Source: Candidatus Omnitrophota bacterium
GTDB lineage: Bacteria > Omnitrophota > Gorgyraeia > Duberdicusellales > 4484-171
Assembly (NCBI GenBank): GCA_023227945.1
Contig: JALOCC010000003.1
Location: forward strand, 15,376-79,375
Direction of reading: 5' to 3'
Length of the DNA: 64,000 nucleotides
Shown here: piece after piece, positions 7,700 to 17,395 of the stretch
Layout: every line of letters starts with the position of its first letter
Numbering within the stretch: the first letter of the stretch is position 1
Notes under the pieces: model-generated
The model's input: the letters and a program-made list of their open reading frames with translations, nothing else
The model's database searches: none
What the model was told of the DNA's origin: nothing
Program-made: the position numbers and the translations under genes

Positions 7700-10153
7700 A
7701 TGAATACAGAAGAGGCTAAGAAAGTATCAATAGACGAGCTATTCAATAAGCTTTCTTCAAGCAAGGCAGGCCTTTCTTTCGAAGAAGCGAAGAAGAGGCT
7801 CGAGCAATACGGCCCTAATGAAATAGCTGAGAAGAAAATTAACCCACTAGTAAAATTCTTAAGCTATTTTTGGGGGCCTATCCCCTGGATGATAGAAATA
7901 GCCGCCATACTTTCAGCTATTATCCGGCACTGGGAAGATTTTGGGGTAATTTTTGCGATGTTGTTGATAAATGCTGCGGTGGGATTCTGGCAGGAGTATA
8001 AGGCAGATAACGCCATCGAGTTATTAAAGAAAAGGTTGGCGCTTAAGGCGCGCGCCTTACGCGATGGGAAATGGGCTGAGGTACCGGCACAAGAATTGGT
8101 GCCGGGCGATGTAATACGTATACGTTTAGGCGATATCATTCCGGCCGATATTAAGCTCACCGAAGGGGAGTATCTTCTGGTAGATCAATCTGCATTAACG
8201 GGAGAGTCTTTGCCCGTTGAAAAGCATCTTTCTGATATCGGCTATTCAGCGTCTATAGTTAAACAGGGCGAAATGGATGCTGTGGTGGTTGGTACCGGCT
8301 TAAATACTTATTTTGGTAAAACTGCCAAACTCGTTGCCGAAGCCAAAACGCGCAGCCACTTTCAGAAAGCGGTGATTAAAATAGGTGATTACCTGATTGT
8401 GATAGCAATAGCTTTAGTGGCGGTTATTTTTTTAGTTTCGCTTTTCCGCCATGAGAAATTCTTTGAAATCCTTCAGTTTGCGCTTATCCTGATTGTGGCT
8501 TCTATCCCGGTAGCGATGCCTGCTGTGTTGACAGTAACAATGGCAGTAGGAGCTTCTATGCTTGCCAAAAAAGAAGCTATTGTAAGTAAATTAGTGGCTA
8601 TAGAAGAAATGGCTGGAGTTGATATCTTATGTTCGGATAAGACAGGCACTATCACGAAGAACGAGCTAAGCGTTAAAGAGCTTAAACCTTTGGAAGGATT
8701 CAGGGATGTTGATATGCTTCTATGGGGCAGGTTGGCTTCTCGGGAAGAAGATAAAGATCCCATAGATGATACCATCATTGCCAAGGCTCAATCAATAAGT
8801 GAAGTCACAGAAAATTTCGATAAGTATAAAGTAACGTCTTTTAAGCCGTTTGACCCGGTTGCAAAACGCACTGAAGCAAGCATAGAAGAGAGCGGAGGCA
8901 AAAAATTCAAAGTAACCAAAGGTGCCTCGCAGATTATTCTTTCCCTTGTCGCCAATAAAGATATAATTTCTTCTAAAATAGAAGGAGCTGTTAATGATTT
9001 TGCGGCTAAAGGATACCGCGCGCTCGGTATTGCTAAAACAGATGATTCAGGGCAATGGCAATACGCAGGACTTTTTGCGATTTATGACCCGCCGCGCGAA
9101 GATTCCGCAGATACCATAAAAACAGCAAGGTCAATGGGCTTAAATGTAAAAATGGTAACCGGAGATCATATTGCTGTGGCCAAGGAGATTGCGAGAGAAG
9201 TTGGCTTGGGAGAAAATATCCAGCCTGCTTCTAACTTCCTGGATAAATCCGATAAGGAGGCGCAACAGATTATTGAGGGCGCGGATGGTTTTGCCCAGGT
9301 TTTTCCGGAGCATAAGTATAAAATAGTAGAAGAATTACAGGCGAAAAATCATATTGTTGGAATGACCGGAGATGGTGTTAATGATGCTCCGGCGCTTAAG
9401 AAGGCAGACGCGGGCATAGCTGTTGCAGGCGCTACTGACGCGGCAAAATCTGCCGCAGCAATTGTCCTTACCAAGCCCGGGCTTTCGGTTATAATCGATG
9501 CGATTAAAGAGAGCCGCAAGATATTTAAGCGCATGAACAGTTATGCGATTTACCGTATCGCGGAGACAACCAGGGTTTTGTTGTTTATGACTCTGGCAAT
9601 CCTGATTTTTAATTTCTATCCAGTTACCGCCATCATGATTGTTATTCTGGCAATGCTTAATGATATCCCCATTATGATGATTGCTTACGATAAGACAAAG
9701 ATTTATCCAAACCCGGTAAGCTGGAATATGAGAAGGGTTTTGAGCTTGTCGACTGTTTTGGGGATAGCCGGTGTATTTGCTAGTTTTGGGATGTTTTGGA
9801 TCGGGAAAGAAATTTTTCATCTTGATCGCCCAATGATTCAAACGCTTATTTTCTTAAAATTAGCGGTTGCCGGACATATGACTATTTATTTAGCCAGGAC
9901 AGGAGAAGACCCTTTTTGGCATAAACCTTATCCTGCCCTTGCATTAATATTGACATGTGAAATAACTCAGGTTATTGCAACAGTATTTGCGGTATACGGG
10001 ATATTTATGAAGCCGATAGGCTGGGGATTAGCGCTTTTCGTATGGGGATACGCTTTTGTTTTCTTTGTTATAAATGATTTTATAAAAATCCGTACCGATA
10101 AAGTAATGGATCATTTCGGTGTAAGGTTCCGCCGGGGGGTGCAGGCAAGTTAA
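7700..10153 (+). CDS. Plasma-membrane H+-ATPase, P-type class IIIA
   Basis: 817 residues with the full P-type ATPase layout: N-terminal cation-ATPase domain (1-50), helices at about 52-98, actuator with LTGES at 166-170, helices near 232-285 with the SIPVAMPAV segment, phosphorylation site CSDKTGT with Asp313, nucleotide-binding domain, TGDGVNDAP hinge, and about six C-terminal helices. The segment ADAGIAVAGATDAAKSAA and the overall length match PMA1-like proton pumps of bacteria, archaea, fungi and plants rather than Ca2+ or heavy-metal pumps. It should export protons at the expense of ATP. It is transcribed from its own promoter and followed by pyruvate kinase 105 bases downstream. Confidence 0.9.
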   Translation: MNTEEAKKVSIDELFNKLSSSKAGLSFEEAKKRLEQYGPNEIAEKKINPLVKFLSYFWGPIPWMIEIAAILSAIIRHWEDFGVIFAMLLINAAVGFWQEYKADNAIELLKKRLALKARALRDGKWAEVPAQELVPGDVIRIRLGDIIPADIKLTEGEYLLVDQSALTGESLPVEKHLSDIGYSASIVKQGEMDAVVVGTGLNTYFGKTAKLVAEAKTRSHFQKAVIKIGDYLIVIAIALVAVIFLVSLFRHEKFFEILQFALILIVASIPVAMPAVLTVTMAVGASMLAKKEAIVSKLVAIEEMAGVDILCSDKTGTITKNELSVKELKPLEGFRDVDMLLWGRLASREEDKDPIDDTIIAKAQSISEVTENFDKYKVTSFKPFDPVAKRTEASIEESGGKKFKVTKGASQIILSLVANKDIISSKIEGAVNDFAAKGYRALGIAKTDDSGQWQYAGLFAIYDPPREDSADTIKTARSMGLNVKMVTGDHIAVAKEIAREVGLGENIQPASNFLDKSDKEAQQIIEGADGFAQVFPEHKYKIVEELQAKNHIVGMTGDGVNDAPALKKADAGIAVAGATDAAKSAAAIVLTKPGLSVIIDAIKESRKIFKRMNSYAIYRIAETTRVLLFMTLAILIFNFYPVTAIMIVILAMLNDIPIMMIAYDKTKIYPNPVSWNMRRVLSLSTVLGIAGVFASFGMFWIGKEIFHLDRPMIQTLIFLKLAVAGHMTIYLARTGEDPFWHKPYPALALILTCEITQVIATVFAVYGIFMKPIGWGLALFVWGYAFVFFVINDFIKIRTDKVMDHFGVRFRRGVQAS

Positions 10154-10258
10154 TCGAAACAAGAGATAAGGAAGAAGAGCGCCCTAGTAATAAAAAAATG
10201 GGAAGAGGCTTTTGGAAAATGATATTAAAGATAAATAAATAAAAATTTAGAGCTATAA

Positions 10259-11275
10259 ATGCCAAAGACTAAAATAATCTGCACTTTAGGCCCAGCTTCA
10301 AGCAAAGAAAATGTTTTGATAAAGATGATGGGTGCCGGTATGGGGGTGGCAAGGTTAAATTTCTCTCATGCCACCTTTAAGGTTCATTTGTCCCGGATAC
10401 GACTCATAAGAAAACTGAATAAAAAATATCACTTAAATGTCAAAGTATTAGGAGATTTAGAAGGCTATCGCATAAGAATTGGCAGGCTAAAAGCAGGCCA
10501 GGCTATCAAGGTAAATAAAGGCCAGGTAGTTTGGTTAACGCAAGAAAATATCTTAGGAGAAGGCAACTTAATACCATTTGATTACAAAGATTCTTTGAAT
10601 GAGATAAAAAAAGGCCAGCACATTTATATTGATGATGGCAATATTGCTCTTTTAGTCCTAAGGAGCGATAAGAACAGACTGAAGACTAAGGTGGTGATTC
10701 CCGGGCTAATTAAAGAACGTAAAGGTATCAATATCCCCGGCGTTAAAATTGGCTTTAAAGATTTAACAGCGAAAGACAAGGAGAGCATTCATTTTTGTAT
10801 GGAGAATAAAATCGATTATATCGCTCAGTCTTTTGTGAGAAGTAAGGATGACATCCTTGTTATTAGAGAATACCTTAAAAATTATCCGTATAAATATCAG
10901 ATTATCGCAAAGATCGAAAACCGAGAAGGTATTAAAAATATCAATGGAATAACTAAAGTTTGTGATGGAATTATGGTCGCAAGAGGTGACATGGGCGTTT
11001 CAATTCCTATATATGAAGTGCCGATAGTTCAAAAAGAGATAATTAGAAAATGTAACCGGGCAAAAAGATTTGTTATTACCGCTACTCAGATGCTGGAGAG
11101 CATGACTGAAAATCGTATACCCACAAGGGCAGAAGTTTCAGATGTCGCTAACGCCATATTGGACGGTACGAATTACGTGATGCTTTCTGCGGAAACCGCA
11201 GTTGGCTTATATCCTGTAGAATGCGTTGACATGATGAAGCAAATTATTAAATTCACTGAAACCCATACCAAATAA
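10259..11275 (+). CDS. pyk: Pyruvate kinase lacking the C-terminal domain
   Basis: This 338-residue protein keeps the catalytic A barrel and the inserted B domain (about 70-160): [10 protein letters not shown] at the start, RLNFSHAT, the B-domain lid, AKIENREGI with the catalytic lysine and Mg-binding glutamate, MVARGDMGV, and TATQMLESM. Standard pyruvate kinases are about 470 residues; the C-terminal allosteric domain is absent and the gene simply ends after [17 protein letters not shown]. The usual DTKGPEIR motif is replaced by GDLEGYRIR. The active site looks intact, so it is probably a functional but non-allosteric enzyme making ATP and pyruvate from phosphoenolpyruvate. Confidence 0.85.
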   Translation: MPKTKIICTLGPASSKENVLIKMMGAGMGVARLNFSHATFKVHLSRIRLIRKLNKKYHLNVKVLGDLEGYRIRIGRLKAGQAIKVNKGQVVWLTQENILGEGNLIPFDYKDSLNEIKKGQHIYIDDGNIALLVLRSDKNRLKTKVVIPGLIKERKGINIPGVKIGFKDLTAKDKESIHFCMENKIDYIAQSFVRSKDDILVIREYLKNYPYKYQIIAKIENREGIKNINGITKVCDGIMVARGDMGVSIPIYEVPIVQKEIIRKCNRAKRFVITATQMLESMTENRIPTRAEVSDVANAILDGTNYVMLSAETAVGLYPVECVDMMKQIIKFTETHTK

Positions 11276-11314
11276 AATTTTTTGACTGATCATTGGTTGC
11301 GAAAGGAGGTTGAT

Positions 11315-11488
11315 ATGCCTAAAGATCCGATTTGCGGCATGGAGGTAGAAGAAAGTAAGGCTTTAAAACTTGAAAAAAACGGTGAAACTTATTTTTTTTG
11401 CAGTAAGGGTTGTCAGGATAAATTTTTGAATAAAATAAAAGAAAGCAGTGTTAATAAAAAGCACGATTCCGATAAGGAGAAAAAATGA
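11315..11488 (+). CDS. YHS-domain metal-binding protein
   Basis: 57 residues consisting of a YHS domain: KDPICGMEV with the first cysteine, then [15 protein letters not shown]. These cysteines bind soft metals, and such domains occur alone or at the N-terminus of copper ATPases. An earlier TTG is available, but the ATG here sits directly after AAAGGAGG and starts where the domain starts. Its stop overlaps the start of the metal ATPase by four bases (ATGA), so the two are translationally coupled and probably cooperate in copper or silver handling. Confidence 0.85.
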   Translation: MPKDPICGMEVEESKALKLEKNGETYFFCSKGCQDKFLNKIKESSVNKKHDSDKEKK

Positions 11489-13596
11489 TCTATACTTGCC
11501 CTATGCACCCTGAAATCGAGCAGGATAAGTTTGGCGATTGTCCGAAGTGCGGTATGCATCTTGAACCAAAGGCTGCTTTTGCCGGAGAAGAAGATAATAA
11601 AGAAGCGCGTATATTATCTCGTAAATTCTGGATCGGATTGATGTTGGCTCTTCCTGTATTCTTGTTGGCGTTTGGCGAAATGATTCCGGTTATCAATCTT
11701 AAAGCAATTGTTCCTTACGGGCTTTCACGGTGGTTGCAGTTTATTTTCGCAACACCCGTTGTATTGTGGGCAGGAAATATTTTTTTTGTGAAAGCCTGGA
11801 AATCAGTTTTGAATAAGAGCCTCAATATGTTTACCTTGATTGCTATGGGCGTGGGTGCAGCTTATGGTTTTAGCACGATAGCTATTATTTTTCCGAATAT
11901 TTTCCCCGAATCATTAAAACAGCACGGTAAGATCGGATTGTATTTTGAAGCAGCTGCTGTTATTACGGTTCTGGTACTTATGGGGCAGCTTCTTGAAGCA
12001 AGGGCGCGTAATAGAACAGGCCAGGCAATTAAAGCGTTGCTTGGCCTTGCCGCAAAAGCTGCGCATCGTATTCGAAAGGGTAAAGAAGAAGATGTTGCCA
12101 TTGATCAAATTCAAAAAGGTGATTTATTACGGGTTCGTCCGGGAGAGAAAATACCCCTGGATGGTATTATTACTGAAGGCAAGAGCACAATCGATGAATC
12201 AATGATTTCAGGTGAACCGGTCCCGGTTGCGAAGATAGAAGGAGATAGAGTTATTGGCGCAACTGTTAACCAGACAGGTGCTTTTGTGATGAGGACGGAA
12301 AAGATAGGCCATGAAACCCTTCTTTCTCAAATCGTGAAAATGGTAGCTGATGCACAACACAGCCGCGCCCCCATTCAGAAACTTGCTGATCAAGTTTCCG
12401 GGTATTTTGTTCCTGCTGTGTTGGGGTGCGCGGTAGTTGCTTTTATCGTCTGGTCTATATTTGGCCCGCCTCCGGCTTTGGCGTATGCTTTAGTTAGCGC
12501 TATTTCGGTCTTGATCATTGCTTGTCCTTGTGCCCTGGGCCTAGCAACGCCAATGTCAATTATGGTTGGTGTTGGAAAAGGCGCACAGTCAGGTATATTG
12601 ATTAAAAATGCCGAGGCGATTGAAAAGGCCGAGAAAGTAACCCACATTCTTACAGATAAAACTGGTACCTTAACGGCCGGCAGGCCGCAGGTAACCGCTA
12701 TCATTGCAGCAAAGGATTGGAATGAACAAGCGTTATTAAGTATAGCAGCTTCTATCGAACAGAGCAGTGAACATCCATTGGCCCGTTCAGTAGTTGATTA
12801 TGCAAAAGAAAAAAACTATGAATTGGCGTCAGTCGATGGTTTTCAATCCGTAACTGGCGGAGGGATTAAAGGTAAAGTTAATGGTAAAGCGGTTTTACTT
12901 GGAAAACAAAAATTTATCGAAGATAATGGAATAAGTTTACCCGAAGAATTAAAAAAGAAGTCCGGCGAACTTCAAGATAATGCCGAGACGGTTATCTGGA
13001 TGGCCGTTGATGGACAAACGGCAGGAATACTCGGGATCTCAGATCCTATAAAAAAAACAACCCCTGATGCTATCCGTGTTTTGCATAAAATGGGACTAAA
13101 AGTTGTTATGCTGACAGGGGATAATGAAAAAACCGCTAAGGCCATTGCTAAAGAATTGAGTATTGCTGATGTTTATGCCGGCCTTGAGCCAAAAGATAAG
13201 CAGGAGATTGTGAAGAGGTTAAGGAGCGAAGGTGCAAAAGTGATGATGGCCGGAGATGGCATTAATGATGCACCGGCATTGGCAGAAGCGGAAGTTGGTG
13301 TTGCTATGGGCACCGGAACGGATGTGGCAATTGAGAGCGCAGGAATTACTTTAGTTAAGGGGGACCTTAATGGAATTGTTAAGGCGCTGCGGCTTAGCCG
13401 GGGAGTTATGCGAAATATTCGTCAAAACCTATTTTTTGCTTTTATTTATAATGCGATAGGCGTTCCTATCGCTGCCGGCATACTTTATCCGTTTTGGGGA
13501 TTGCTTTTGAGCCCTATGATTGCCGGCGCGGCAATGAGTTTTAGTTCGGTATCAGTGATTGGGAATTCTCTCAGGCTGCGCAATATTAAACTATAA
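11485..13596 (+). CDS. copA: P1B-type heavy-metal (probably copper) transporting ATPase
   Basis: 703 residues. The N-terminus has a short metal-binding finger, YTCPMHPEI then [10 protein letters not shown], in place of the usual HMA domain. Membrane helices follow from about residue 48, then an actuator with SGEP, the transmembrane CPC motif (Cys347-Pro-Cys349), the phosphorylation loop DKTGT (Asp391), an SEHPLA segment with the nucleotide-binding His-Pro, TGDN and GDGINDAP. The last helices contain [11 protein letters not shown], the MxxSS signature of the Cu+ subgroup P1B-1. It should pump Cu+ or Ag+ out of the cytosol, coupled with the upstream YHS protein. The symbol is by family and not proven. 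Confidence 0.88.
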   Translation: MIYTCPMHPEIEQDKFGDCPKCGMHLEPKAAFAGEEDNKEARILSRKFWIGLMLALPVFLLAFGEMIPVINLKAIVPYGLSRWLQFIFATPVVLWAGNIFFVKAWKSVLNKSLNMFTLIAMGVGAAYGFSTIAIIFPNIFPESLKQHGKIGLYFEAAAVITVLVLMGQLLEARARNRTGQAIKALLGLAAKAAHRIRKGKEEDVAIDQIQKGDLLRVRPGEKIPLDGIITEGKSTIDESMISGEPVPVAKIEGDRVIGATVNQTGAFVMRTEKIGHETLLSQIVKMVADAQHSRAPIQKLADQVSGYFVPAVLGCAVVAFIVWSIFGPPPALAYALVSAISVLIIACPCALGLATPMSIMVGVGKGAQSGILIKNAEAIEKAEKVTHILTDKTGTLTAGRPQVTAIIAAKDWNEQALLSIAASIEQSSEHPLARSVVDYAKEKNYELASVDGFQSVTGGGIKGKVNGKAVLLGKQKFIEDNGISLPEELKKKSGELQDNAETVIWMAVDGQTAGILGISDPIKKTTPDAIRVLHKMGLKVVMLTGDNEKTAKAIAKELSIADVYAGLEPKDKQEIVKRLRSEGAKVMMAGDGINDAPALAEAEVGVAMGTGTDVAIESAGITLVKGDLNGIVKALRLSRGVMRNIRQNLFFAFIYNAIGVPIAAGILYPFWGLLLSPMIAGAAMSFSSVSVIGNSLRLRNIKL

Positions 13597-13854
13597 AAAT
13601 AGCGATAAATTTTCAATGTCCGAACGAAGAGAAGCGGGTAAACCTATATAGCTCTTTAAACAGTTACGCAATTTCCAGCCAAAAAATGCCGGATAAATAT
13701 GAATTATATCTGTGTTTGTGAACGGATATGCCTCTAATCAGGATGTAAAAGTAATCTTTTCTATCCTAATTTTAAAATCTTGTTTTTTATAAAAAATGAG
13801 TTATAATTTTTTCGCCTACGAAAAAGATGAATTTGATATAAATTTGGTTCGGGT

Positions 13855-13936
13855 CCAGAAATAATTTTCTATTTCTGGAGGTTTTTGAGATGGTCGGGCC
13901 GCCATCTTGCATGAAAGTGCAGGGTGACGGTTTTTA
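13855..13936 (+). terminator. Two consecutive hairpins, terminator-like
   Basis: CCAGAAATA pairs with TATTTCTGG (13855-13878), followed by AGGTTTTTG. A second hairpin, CCGCCATCTTGCA with TGCAGGGTGACGG, lies at about 13900-13931 and is followed by TTTTTATTTC. Together they may end copA transcription or form a leader upstream of the osmotic island. The rest of 13597-13854 holds nothing recognisable. Confidence 0.45.
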
Positions 13937-13961
13937 TTTCTGAGGGGGGGGTGAAAGCGAT

Positions 13962-14060
13962 ATGGATAATAGTATGCGTTTTATTTTCGTTGTTTTCGGT
14001 ATTTGCATCCTTGCTGGGATTATTTGTATAGTTTTCGCTGTTTCACACGGAATAAGATAA
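13962..14060 (+). CDS. Tiny single-pass membrane protein (32 aa)
   Basis: ATG-TAA frame of 32 codons: MDNSMRF followed by about 20 hydrophobic residues (IFVVFGICILAGIICIVFAV) and SHGIR. It is preceded by a G-rich GAGGGGGGG tract and lies 22 bases before the sensor-trehalose synthase gene on the same strand. Composition and topology resemble the small proteins at the other end of this island (20739-21172). No function is known to me. Confidence 0.5.
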   Translation: MDNSMRFIFVVFGICILAGIICIVFAVSHGIR

Positions 14061-14082
14061 TTTTAAAGGAGAGGCTAATAGA

Positions 14083-16314
14083 ATGAGGCGCATTTTATTG
14101 TTTATTTTGCCAATTTTGATTATCGTAGCAGCCGTATTTACGATATTTGGTATATTGCAAGTCCGCTTTACCGAAGAGAATTTCATGGACGATTTGAAAA
14201 GGAAAACTAAGGCTGTAGCGGAAAGTATGGAATTATCCGTGCGTTATGCGCTATCGAATAATGATTTACGTTTAGTCAATCGTTTAGTAGAAAAGTTTCA
14301 GACAAGAGAACGATTACAGGGTTGTGTTATTTATGATAGAGACGGAAAAATTTTAGCTATCACTGAAAAGTTTTCCGATTGGAAACAAAAAGATAAGCCA
14401 TATCTTAAAGATATTTTAACTACAAAAAATCCCCGAGGAGCATTAGAAAAGTTTCAAGATTATTCTATCTACAGTTATACCTTACCGGTTCTTGACGATG
14501 AGGGCAACGTGGCAGGTTTGGTAGAGGTTATGTATGATACTTCCTATAAGTTTACGATATTAACTGAGTTATGGCAGAGAATAAGCATTACCTTAATAGT
14601 TTTGATTGTACTGGTTGCTATAATCTCACTTTTAGTTCAACGGCAAATTTTTATTCTGCCGGTTACCCGGCTTACGGAATGGTTTCAGCATTTTCAAAAA
14701 GGAGAAATTGATGAACAACATCCTATCAGCAAAAAAGGAGAATTAGGCAAACTTGCCAGCGAGGTGGAACAGGTTGCGTTAAGCTTACGTGTTGCACGCA
14801 GGACAGTTTCAGATGAAGCAGCAGCGCGTCTTCATAAAACAGAGACTTGGACAGAGGCAAAGCTTCGGGACTTAATTCATGCAAAATTGGGCGATAACGC
14901 TTTCTTCGTAGTGTCTAATAGAGAACCGTATATGCATGTATTGGATGAAAGCACAAATATGATTAAGTGTATCCGCCCGGCAAGCGGCGTAGTGACTGCA
15001 ATACACCCTATCTTAGCTGCTTGTGGTGGCACTTGGATTGCCCACGGAGGTGGTAACGCAGATAAGCAATTTGTCAATTCAAAGGATAAATTAGGGCTTC
15101 CCCCGGAAAATAATCAATATATTTTGAAACGAGTATGGCTATCTAAAGAGGAAGAGCAAGGTTATTATTATGGGTTTTCAAACGAGGGGTTATGGCCGCT
15201 TTGCCATAATACCCACACTAGGCCAATTTTTAGAGAAACGGATTGGCAAATTTATAAAGAAGTAAATCAAAAGTTTGCCCAAAGCGTTTTGGAAGAATTG
15301 CCAAAAAAAACCCCATTTATATTTATCCAAGATTACCACTTTACGCTTTTACCTAAAATGATAAAAGACAAGCGTCCGGATGCGATTGTTGCGTTGTTTT
15401 GGCATATTCCCTGGCCTACCTCTGAATCATTCTCGGTTTGCCCTTATCAGAAAGAAATTTTAAGCGGTATGCTGGGCTGTGATTTGATAGGGTTTCATGT
15501 CCAGAGCCATTGTAATAATTTTCTTGATACAGCCAATAGATTGCTTGAGTCGCGTGTAGATACAGAAAAATTCAGTGTTGTGCGTTTTGGCAAAGAAACC
15601 TTTATCCGGTCTTTTCCTATAAGTATAGACTATGTTCAAGGTAAAAATCTTAAGACAGACTTCGAACAAATAAATAAACTTAAAAAAGAATTCAAGCTTG
15701 AAGGAAAAATTGTAGCTCTTGGGGTAGATAGAATAGATTATACAAAAGGTATTGCAGAAAGAATGCTGGCTATAGATAGATTTTTAGAAAAATACCCGCA
15801 ATATAAAAATAATTTTGTTTTTGTGCAGATAGGAGCCCCCAGCCGCACCCACATAAAACGTTATCATGATTTAATTGCTGAGATCGATGAGTTGGTTGAT
15901 AAAGTCAATTGGAAACACAGGGAAGGAGAATGGAAACCTATAGTATACCTTAAGCGGCATTTTGCTCCGGAAGAAATCACACCATATTATGCACTTGCTG
16001 ATATTTGTATTGTAAGTTCACTACATGACGGAATGAATTTAGTAGCTAAAGAATATATTGCAAACAAGAGTAATCTACCGGGAGTTTTGATCTTAAGCCG
16101 CTTTACCGGCGCAGCGCGAGAGCTGAATGATGCGATTTCGATAAATCCATATTCCATAGAAGAATTTGCGAATAGCATAAAATCTGCTATTGAAATGCCC
16201 ATCGAAGAAAAAAAGCGGCGCATGGAGAATATGTGCAACATCGTTGCCGAAAACAATGTTTATCGCTGGGCAGGCAGTATTGTCACCGAATTAACTGCCT
16301 TGAAGAAAATTTAA
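14083..16314 (+). CDS. Trehalose-6-phosphate synthase (GT20) fused to a two-TM sensor with HAMP
   Basis: 743 residues. Residues 4-25 and 166-186 are membrane helices enclosing a 140-residue extracytoplasmic domain with a PAS/Cache-like core (GCVIYDRDGKILAITE). Residues about 187-240 look like a HAMP linker. From about 270 the protein is a GT20 trehalose-6-phosphate synthase: FVVSNREPY, the GVVTAIHPI segment, FIQDYHFTLLP, FWHIPWPT, GVDRIDYTKGI and DGMNLVAKEYI, all landmarks of OtsA catalytic sites. OtsA is normally a soluble ~470-residue enzyme. Here catalysis (UDP-glucose plus glucose-6-phosphate) appears tethered to a receptor-like input module. The MscS and OtsB genes follow directly. Confidence 0.88.
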   Translation: MRRILLFILPILIIVAAVFTIFGILQVRFTEENFMDDLKRKTKAVAESMELSVRYALSNNDLRLVNRLVEKFQTRERLQGCVIYDRDGKILAITEKFSDWKQKDKPYLKDILTTKNPRGALEKFQDYSIYSYTLPVLDDEGNVAGLVEVMYDTSYKFTILTELWQRISITLIVLIVLVAIISLLVQRQIFILPVTRLTEWFQHFQKGEIDEQHPISKKGELGKLASEVEQVALSLRVARRTVSDEAAARLHKTETWTEAKLRDLIHAKLGDNAFFVVSNREPYMHVLDESTNMIKCIRPASGVVTAIHPILAACGGTWIAHGGGNADKQFVNSKDKLGLPPENNQYILKRVWLSKEEEQGYYYGFSNEGLWPLCHNTHTRPIFRETDWQIYKEVNQKFAQSVLEELPKKTPFIFIQDYHFTLLPKMIKDKRPDAIVALFWHIPWPTSESFSVCPYQKEILSGMLGCDLIGFHVQSHCNNFLDTANRLLESRVDTEKFSVVRFGKETFIRSFPISIDYVQGKNLKTDFEQINKLKKEFKLEGKIVALGVDRIDYTKGIAERMLAIDRFLEKYPQYKNNFVFVQIGAPSRTHIKRYHDLIAEIDELVDKVNWKHREGEWKPIVYLKRHFAPEEITPYYALADICIVSSLHDGMNLVAKEYIANKSNLPGVLILSRFTGAARELNDAISINPYSIEEFANSIKSAIEMPIEEKKRRMENMCNIVAENNVYRWAGSIVTELTALKKI

Positions 16315-16348
16315 TTCTTACATTCCGTTAAGAAAAAGGAGATAAGCG

Positions 16349-17395
16349 ATGTCAGAGCTAACTTTATTCCAAAATACATTACGGCAATATTTATATTTCT
16401 TTTTAGCTCTTTTACTCGGTGCCATCTTAATAATTATTTTAAAAGTAATTATCCTTAAGCGGATAAAGGCTTTTACTAAAAAAACCAAGACAGATATTGA
16501 TGAGTTTCTGGTGGGGCTTTTTGAAAAAATGGCCCTGCCCCTGCTTTGTTACTCAGTTTTTTATCTTTCTAGCCGCTACCTTACCTTAAGCCCCGGTATA
16601 GATAAAGCAATAAAAATTTGCGGGATGATCTTTGTGACAATTCAGGGCATTCGCTCTTTTATTGCCATTGTAGCTTACGCAGTAGAAAAATATTGGGTTA
16701 AGCGGGGTAAGCTAAGTGCTGCAGTCACTCACAATTTTAAAACTCTAATGACAATTTTTAAAATTTTCCTCTGGGGCGTAGGCATAGTATTTCTTTTAGA
16801 TAATTTGGGTTTTAAAATTTCCGCGGTACTTGCCGGTTTAGGTATTGGCGGAATAGCTGTGGCCTTAGCCGCTCAGACAATTTTAGCTGACCTTTTTAGC
16901 TATTTTGCCATATTCTTTGATAAGCCTTTTGAGGTCGGAGATTTTATTGTCATAGGGGATTTCTTAGGAACGATTGAACATATAGGCATTAAGAGTACGC
17001 GCATACGCAGTTTAGGAGGAGAACAAATAGTTTTTTCTAATAGCGATCTTACCGGTTCGCGCTTACGTAATTATAAAAGAATGGCTAAACGCCGCGTGGT
17101 CTTTACAATAGGAGTTACTTATCAGACCCGGCTTACGCAATTAAAAGAGATTCCCGATATTATAAAAAATGTCATTGAAAATATTAAGGACACAATTTTT
17201 GACAGAGCGCATTTTTTTTCTTTCGCTGATTCCAGTCTTGTGTTTGAGGTGGCCTATTATGTACTAAGTCAGGATTACAATAAATATATGGATATACAAC
17301 AGGAAATTAATTTCGGTATTAAAGAGGAATTAGAAAAGCGTGGCATTGAATTCGCTTATCCTACACAAACTTTGTATGTTAACAAACAATTATGA
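16349..17395 (+). CDS. MscS-family mechanosensitive channel
   Basis: 348 residues. Four hydrophobic segments lie near 12-33, 52-68, 82-102 and 128-148, then the pore helix region SAVLAGLGIGGIAVALAAQ (Gly/Ala-rich TM3 of MscS) and the beta domain with KPFEVGDFIVIGDFLGTIEHIGI and TRIRSLGGEQIVFSNSDL. It should release solutes on hypo-osmotic shock. The stop codon overlaps the trehalose-6-phosphate phosphatase start by four bases. A channel lodged between the synthase and phosphatase of an osmolyte pathway suggests joint control of solute build-up and release. AAAAAGGAG precedes the ATG. Confidence 0.9.
   Translation: MSELTLFQNTLRQYLYFFLALLLGAILIIILKVIILKRIKAFTKKTKTDIDEFLVGLFEKMALPLLCYSVFYLSSRYLTLSPGIDKAIKICGMIFVTIQGIRSFIAIVAYAVEKYWVKRGKLSAAVTHNFKTLMTIFKIFLWGVGIVFLLDNLGFKISAVLAGLGIGGIAVALAAQTILADLFSYFAIFFDKPFEVGDFIVIGDFLGTIEHIGIKSTRIRSLGGEQIVFSNSDLTGSRLRNYKRMAKRRVVFTIGVTYQTRLTQLKEIPDIIKNVIENIKDTIFDRAHFFSFADSSLVFEVAYYVLSQDYNKYMDIQQEINFGIKEELEKRGIEFAYPTQTLYVNKQL

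Noticed and set aside
9335-9841. 168-codon - strand frame inside the H+-ATPase
   Set aside because: Lies wholly in the conserved hinge and C-terminal region of a clear P-type ATPase.
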